From: CAZFLM01 sp964519955
Lineage (GTDB): Bacteria > Armatimonadota > Chthonomonadetes > Chthonomonadales > CAJBBX01
Direction of reading: 5' to 3'
NCBI GenBank assembly: GCA_964519955.1
Contig: CAZFLM010000037.1
Span: forward strand, 1-61,498
DNA length: 61,498 bases
Below are positions 58,073 to 61,498 of the stretch, one piece after another. The number at the start of each line of letters is the position of its first letter. The stretch's first letter is position 1. A program made the position numbers and the translations under genes. Under the pieces are notes generated by a model that was given only the letters and a program-made list of their open reading frames with translations, did not search any database and was not told the DNA's origin.

Positions 58073-59397
58073 ACTGCCAAGCCGCCAAGCCGATGCTGGT
58101 CGCGTATGCCGGCAATGAGCTGACGCCGGCGGACCGAGCCAGCCTCGAACGCCACCTGGCAAAGTGCGAGGACTGCCGCGCCGCGCTGGAGGAGGCCCGC
58201 CGCCTGCTCGACTGGACCGCCGCCGCATCGGACGCCCAGGTCGTGCAGCTCGTCGACACGATCGTCGCGGACGCCCTGGCTGCCGGCGCTAGCGATATCC
58301 ACTTCGAGGGCCAGCGCGACAACTCCCTGGTGGTGCGCCGCCGCGAGGACGGTGTGCTGCGCGAGGTCTGCCGCGTCGAACCCGTCATGCGCGAAGGCGT
58401 CATCGCCCGGCTGAAGCTGGAGGCCGGGATGAACGTCGCGCAGGCGCATCTGCCGCAGACCGGGCGCATCCCCAAGACGACGGAGCGCGGCCAGTACGAC
58501 CTGCGCGTCGCGTGCGCCCCGTTCGCGCTGGGAGAGGAGATCGTGATCCGCATCATCGACCGCACACGCATTCTGATCGGGCTGGACGAGATCGGCCTGA
58601 CGCGGCAGCACGCCCTGCGCCCGGTTATCGACGGGCTGCTCGGCCAGCCGAACGGGCTGATCCTGCTGAGCGGGCCGATCGGGTCGGGCCGTACGACGAC
58701 GGCCTACTCCATGCTCCAGGCGGTGCGCGACGGCCGCCGAAAGGTGATGACCGCCGAGAGCCCGGTCGAAGTGCATCTCGAAGGCATCAGCCAGATGCTG
58801 GTGAAGCCGGCGGCCGGCTTCACCTTCTCAAAGGCGATCGCGACGATGCTCCACATGGACCCCGACGTCATCTTGCTGGGCGAGGTGCCGGACGCCGACA
58901 CGGCCAACGACTGCATCCGAGCGGCGCTGACCGGTCACCTGGTGATCGCGGTGATGCACGGCAACGACGCGGTCTCGGCCATCGAGCACTTCCGCAACCT
59001 GGGCGTGGCGCCGGGCCTGCTCGCGTCCAGCCTGGTCGGCGTGGTGAACCAGCGGCTCCTGCGCAAGCTGTGCCGCCAGTGCCGGGCGCCTCTCGACACA
59101 GTGCCGGCTCCGATCCAGAGCGCGCTGGGCATCGACGACGCCACGTTGGCCGGCGCCTCGCTGCAGAGAACGCGCGGCTGCCAGGAGTGCCGCCAGACCG
59201 GCTACCGCGGACGCATGGCCATCTTCGAGGCGATGACCGTCGACGCCGAGACCGGCGCGCTCATCGCCGACGACGACATCCCAGGCCTGCGAAGGCACCT
59301 CGCCGGCCACGGCTTCCGCACCCTCCGCGACGACGGCATCGCCCAGGCCCTCGCAGGCGAGACCAGCTTCGACGAGGTGATGCGGGTGCTGGCGTAA
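58069..59397 (+). CDS. Anti-sigma zinc finger fused to a GspE/PilB-like ATPase
   Basis: This 442-residue protein has an N-terminal zinc finger with Cys3, His29, Cys33 and Cys36 (HLAKCEDC), the anti-sigma ZAS pattern, where GspE/PilB normally has its own N-domain. The ATPase follows: ASDIHFE (74-80), a Walker A-like GPIGSGRT (202-209) in which Arg208 replaces the catalytic Lys, and Walker B ILLGEVPD (268-275) in which EIRD has become EVPD. H297 and the tetracysteine pairs C335/C338 and C371/C374 are kept. It is co-translated with ECF sigma 2. ATP use may be weak or lost. It could sense a pilus or secretion state and hold or free the sigma factor; that is inference. Confidence 0.88.
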   Translation: MNCQAAKPMLVAYAGNELTPADRASLERHLAKCEDCRAALEEARRLLDWTAAASDAQVVQLVDTIVADALAAGASDIHFEGQRDNSLVVRRREDGVLREVCRVEPVMREGVIARLKLEAGMNVAQAHLPQTGRIPKTTERGQYDLRVACAPFALGEEIVIRIIDRTRILIGLDEIGLTRQHALRPVIDGLLGQPNGLILLSGPIGSGRTTTAYSMLQAVRDGRRKVMTAESPVEVHLEGISQMLVKPAAGFTFSKAIATMLHMDPDVILLGEVPDADTANDCIRAALTGHLVIAVMHGNDAVSAIEHFRNLGVAPGLLASSLVGVVNQRLLRKLCRQCRAPLDTVPAPIQSALGIDDATLAGASLQRTRGCQECRQTGYRGRMAIFEAMTVDAETGALIADDDIPGLRRHLAGHGFRTLRDDGIAQALAGETSFDEVMRVLA

Positions 59398-59401
59398 GGG
59401 C

Positions 59402-59466
59402 GGGACTTGGGACTTGGGGACTGGGGTCGGGGGCTGCGCCCGTCCCAAGTCCCAAGTCCCAAGTCC
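59402..59466. repeat. GGG-N4 heptad inverted repeat between convergent genes
   Basis: (GGGACTT)2 GGGGACTGGGG on the left is mirrored by three CCCAAGT units on the right. It begins 5 bases after the fusion gene stop and ends 8 bases before the permease stop. It repeats the design seen at 37346-37427. Confidence 0.8.
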
Positions 59467-59473
59467 GATCCCC

Positions 59474-60262
59474 CTACCCGCCCTGCACCACGAGCCGGTG
59501 GACGCCGCGCGAGATCACCCAGCGGCCTATCAGGACGAAGATGGCGATCCAGATGAGCTGGTGGGCGAAGACGGCGAGCGCGCCGGAGGCCGGGATGTGG
59601 CCGGTGTAGACGCGGAACGGGGCGTCGCACACACCGCGGAAGGGCTGCAGGTCGAGCCATGACTGCGCCCAGGCCGGGAAGAGCGGGAGCGGGATAACCA
59701 TGCCCGAGAGCAGCATCACCAGGGCGGGCATCAGGCGGGTCATCCCCTCCCCCGACACGGTCCAGAGCAGCGACATCGACATCAGCGCGGTCACCGCAGC
59801 GCTGAGAGCGAGTGCGCCGAGCGTCGTCAGCACCCAGCCCCAGAAGCTCCCCCAGCTCGGCGGCAGCGCCATGCCCAGGAACGGCATCGCGAGCACGCAG
59901 AGCGGCACGGCGCGCAGCACGACGGGCGCGGAACGCATCGCCAGGCAGCGGCTGAACCAGAAGCCGTAGAGGTCCAGCGGGCGCACCAGTTCGTACGCCA
60001 CCGCGCCGGAACGGACCAGCGCGCGCAGATCGGGCTCCACGTTCCACGGGAACATCGCCAGCATCGCCTGGCCGAGCCAGACGTAGGTGACCGTGTCGCG
60101 CAAGCTCATGGGCAGGCTGCGCGCGCCGTGGTAGAAGGCGCCCAGGATCATGATGCGAATGAGGCCCCAGAAGAGCTGGGTGGCGAACCCGGCCATGGCG
60201 GCCGCACGGTACTGCAGCAGCACCCGGCAGCGCGCCCCGACCACCGCCGTGTAGGCTCTCAC
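59474..60262 (-). CDS. ABC-2 family exporter permease (first permease)
   Basis: This 262-residue inner-membrane protein has about six helices and a GTG start that overlaps the ATPase stop (GTGA). LGAFYHGARSLPMSLRDTVTYVWLGQAMLAMF, then LRALVRSGAVAYELVRPLDLYGFWFSRCLA, matches the ABC-2 / DUF990-type partner subunit. The open frame runs further upstream, but this start is set by coupling and by where the first helix begins. The substrate is unknown. Confidence 0.85.
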   Translation of the reverse strand: MRAYTAVVGARCRVLLQYRAAAMAGFATQLFWGLIRIMILGAFYHGARSLPMSLRDTVTYVWLGQAMLAMFPWNVEPDLRALVRSGAVAYELVRPLDLYGFWFSRCLAMRSAPVVLRAVPLCVLAMPFLGMALPPSWGSFWGWVLTTLGALALSAAVTALMSMSLLWTVSGEGMTRLMPALVMLLSGMVIPLPLFPAWAQSWLDLQPFRGVCDAPFRVYTGHIPASGALAVFAHQLIWIAIFVLIGRWVISRGVHRLVVQGG

Positions 60263-61242
60263 GCCGCGCCCTCCCGATAGAGCCGGGCCACGATCTCCTC
60301 GATCGGCGGGTTCTGCACGAACAGGTCCGTCACCGGGTGCGCCGCCGCGATCCGCGCGATCAGCTCGGCCACGGGAACCACCTCGGGATCGAAGCGCAGC
60401 GTCACGCGGCGGCGGTCGCGCGAGATGATCTCGGCATCGGGGTCGGACACCGGCCCGTTCTCCTCCGCCAGATCGACGATGAGCCACCGCTCGCTCGTAA
60501 CGCGGCGGCGCAGGTCGGAGAGCGTGCCGTCCGAGAGGATGCGCCCGCCGCCGATAAGGACGACGCGGGTGCAGAGCGCCTCGATGTCGTCCATGTCGTG
60601 CGTGGTCAGGATGACGGTGACGCCGCGCTCGCGGTTCAGCTTGCGCACGAAGTCGCGGACGGCGAGGCACGAGGGCGCATCGAGGCCGATGGTCGGCTCG
60701 TCGAGGAACAGGACGTCGGGCCCGTGCAGGAGCGCGGCGGCCAGGTCGCAGCGCATCCGCTGGCCGAGGCTGAGTTGGCGGACGGGCACGTCGAGCAGCG
60801 CATCGAGGCCGAGCAGCGCGACCAACTCGTCGAGGCGCTCCTGGTACTGCGGCTGCGGCACGCGGTAGATGTCGCGCAGCAGCTCGAACGACTCGACGGT
60901 AGGGAGGTCCCACCAGAGCTGCGTGCGCTGGCCGAAGACGACGCCGATGCGCGCCACGTGCTCGATGCGCTGGCGCCACGGCACGCGTCCCATCACCTCG
61001 CAGCGTCCGGAGTCGGGCACGAGGATGCCGGCCAGGACCTTGACGGTGGTCGACTTCCCCGCGCCGTTGGGCCCGATGTAGCCCACCAACTCGCCCGGCT
61101 CCAGCGCGAACGACACGCCGGCCAGCGCCTCGACATCGCGGTAGCGCCTGCGAGCCAGCCCGCGCACGGCGCCCCAGAGTCCGGCCTCGCGCTGGGCGAC
61201 ACGGAAGGTCTTCCTCAAGTCATCGACGACGATGAGCGGCAT
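60259..61242 (-). CDS. ABC exporter ATPase
   Basis: This 327-residue ATPase has Walker A GPNGAGKST, signature LSLGQRMRCDLAAALLHGP, Walker B VLFLDEPTIGLD and the H-loop TTHDMDD. A C-terminal domain of about 90 residues is typical of ABC-2 exporters of the DUF990-type family. I start at MPLIVVDDLRKTF (ATG at 61242), which is the family start; upstream frame is low-complexity. It drives the two permeases at 59474 and 56609. Confidence 0.93.
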   Translation of the reverse strand: MPLIVVDDLRKTFRVAQREAGLWGAVRGLARRRYRDVEALAGVSFALEPGELVGYIGPNGAGKSTTVKVLAGILVPDSGRCEVMGRVPWRQRIEHVARIGVVFGQRTQLWWDLPTVESFELLRDIYRVPQPQYQERLDELVALLGLDALLDVPVRQLSLGQRMRCDLAAALLHGPDVLFLDEPTIGLDAPSCLAVRDFVRKLNRERGVTVILTTHDMDDIEALCTRVVLIGGGRILSDGTLSDLRRRVTSERWLIVDLAEENGPVSDPDAEIISRDRRRVTLRFDPEVVPVAELIARIAAAHPVTDLFVQNPPIEEIVARLYREGAA

Positions 61243-61444
61243 GCCAGGACCACCGAGGTGCGAACACGAGAGAGGGCGAGCAGTCGACGAACAGGAACGT
61301 GACAACGAGCAGGAGGACCGGGTTCCGGCCATGTAGGACACGAGTGCGGCAAGAAGGGTGGATTATACCTCACGCAACCACGGTCCGAGCCGGGAGCGCG
61401 AGCGACCGGTCTGTTGTAGTCGGCAGGCGGTTGGGGCTTGGCGG

Positions 61445-61498
61445 TAGGCGATCGCGGTGACGGCAGACCGCTCCCTCACGGTCGCGGCTCGGTACGTG
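61445..61498. repeat. Dispersed repeat D copy at the window edge
   Basis: ACGGCAGACCGCTCCCTCAC then GGTCGCGGCTCGG matches the copies at 9351 and 9526, 52 kb away. The rest of 61243-61444 holds no gene. Confidence 0.7.

Overview
This is a GC-rich bacterial scaffold fragment with one 100-N gap at 14755-14854, so it is probably from a draft or metagenome-assembled genome. Gene content fits a free-living, polysaccharide-degrading bacterium that makes menaquinone by the futalosine route (MqnD) and isoprenoids by the MEP route (fused IspDF). It carries a SteA/MctB-type envelope cluster, PEP-CTERM proteins, many exported beta-helix, DUF1080 and glycosidase proteins, and hopanoid-type HpnI/HpnK genes. 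Dense hairpin repeats between genes and this gene mix suggest Armatimonadota or a similar lineage. That is an impression; there is no rRNA here to settle it.

Layout. 0-3.4 kb: minus-strand SteA - MctB-like - GT2 - MraY-like operon, cut by the window edge. 3.6-7.8 kb: housekeeping genes (YacL-like PIN/TRAM, IspDF, HPF, PfkA). 8-16 kb: exported hydrolases and carbohydrate catabolism (alpha/beta hydrolase, GH16, DUF1080-PHP fusion, beta-helix, UroD-like protein, Gfo/Idh). 16-25 kb: receiver-like protein, MqnD, second UroD-like protein, deacetylase - YkgJ-like - GH-A lipoprotein operon, TPR protein, FolP. 25-36 kb: exported lipoproteins and large surface proteins, SerC, a class C serine hydrolase, a 908-residue beta-helix protein. 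36-45.8 kb: methyltransferase, Ndk, PQQ-like propeller, DegT aminotransferase, twin PEP-CTERM genes with sigma-54-like promoters, Gfo/Idh, a split CarB C-half and Smr. 45.9-48.7 kb: HpnK - zinc ribbon - EamA - HpnI. 48.8-53.2 kb: DUF4139 protein, then ECF sigma - anti-sigma - exported STN-like protein. 53.3-55.7 kb: methyltransferase, a candidate selenoprotein, DUF1634 and TauE. 55.9-61.5 kb: tRNA(CAU) with a consensus promoter, a YHS-like exported protein, and an ABC-2 exporter whose parts are separated by an ECF sigma factor coupled to an anti-sigma/GspE fusion.

The strongest novel leads are: (1) a 60-codon membrane ORF at 54143-53961 with an in-frame TGA, a SECIS-like hairpin and operon packing that fits only if the TGA is read through; (2) the ECF sigma / zinc-finger-GspE ATPase pair, in which the Walker A lysine is arginine; (3) paired GG-N10-GC promoters ahead of both PEP-CTERM genes; (4) GGG-N4 heptad arrays, able to form G-quadruplexes, directly after stop codons at four loci; (5) two families of dispersed two-hairpin elements that share one architecture.
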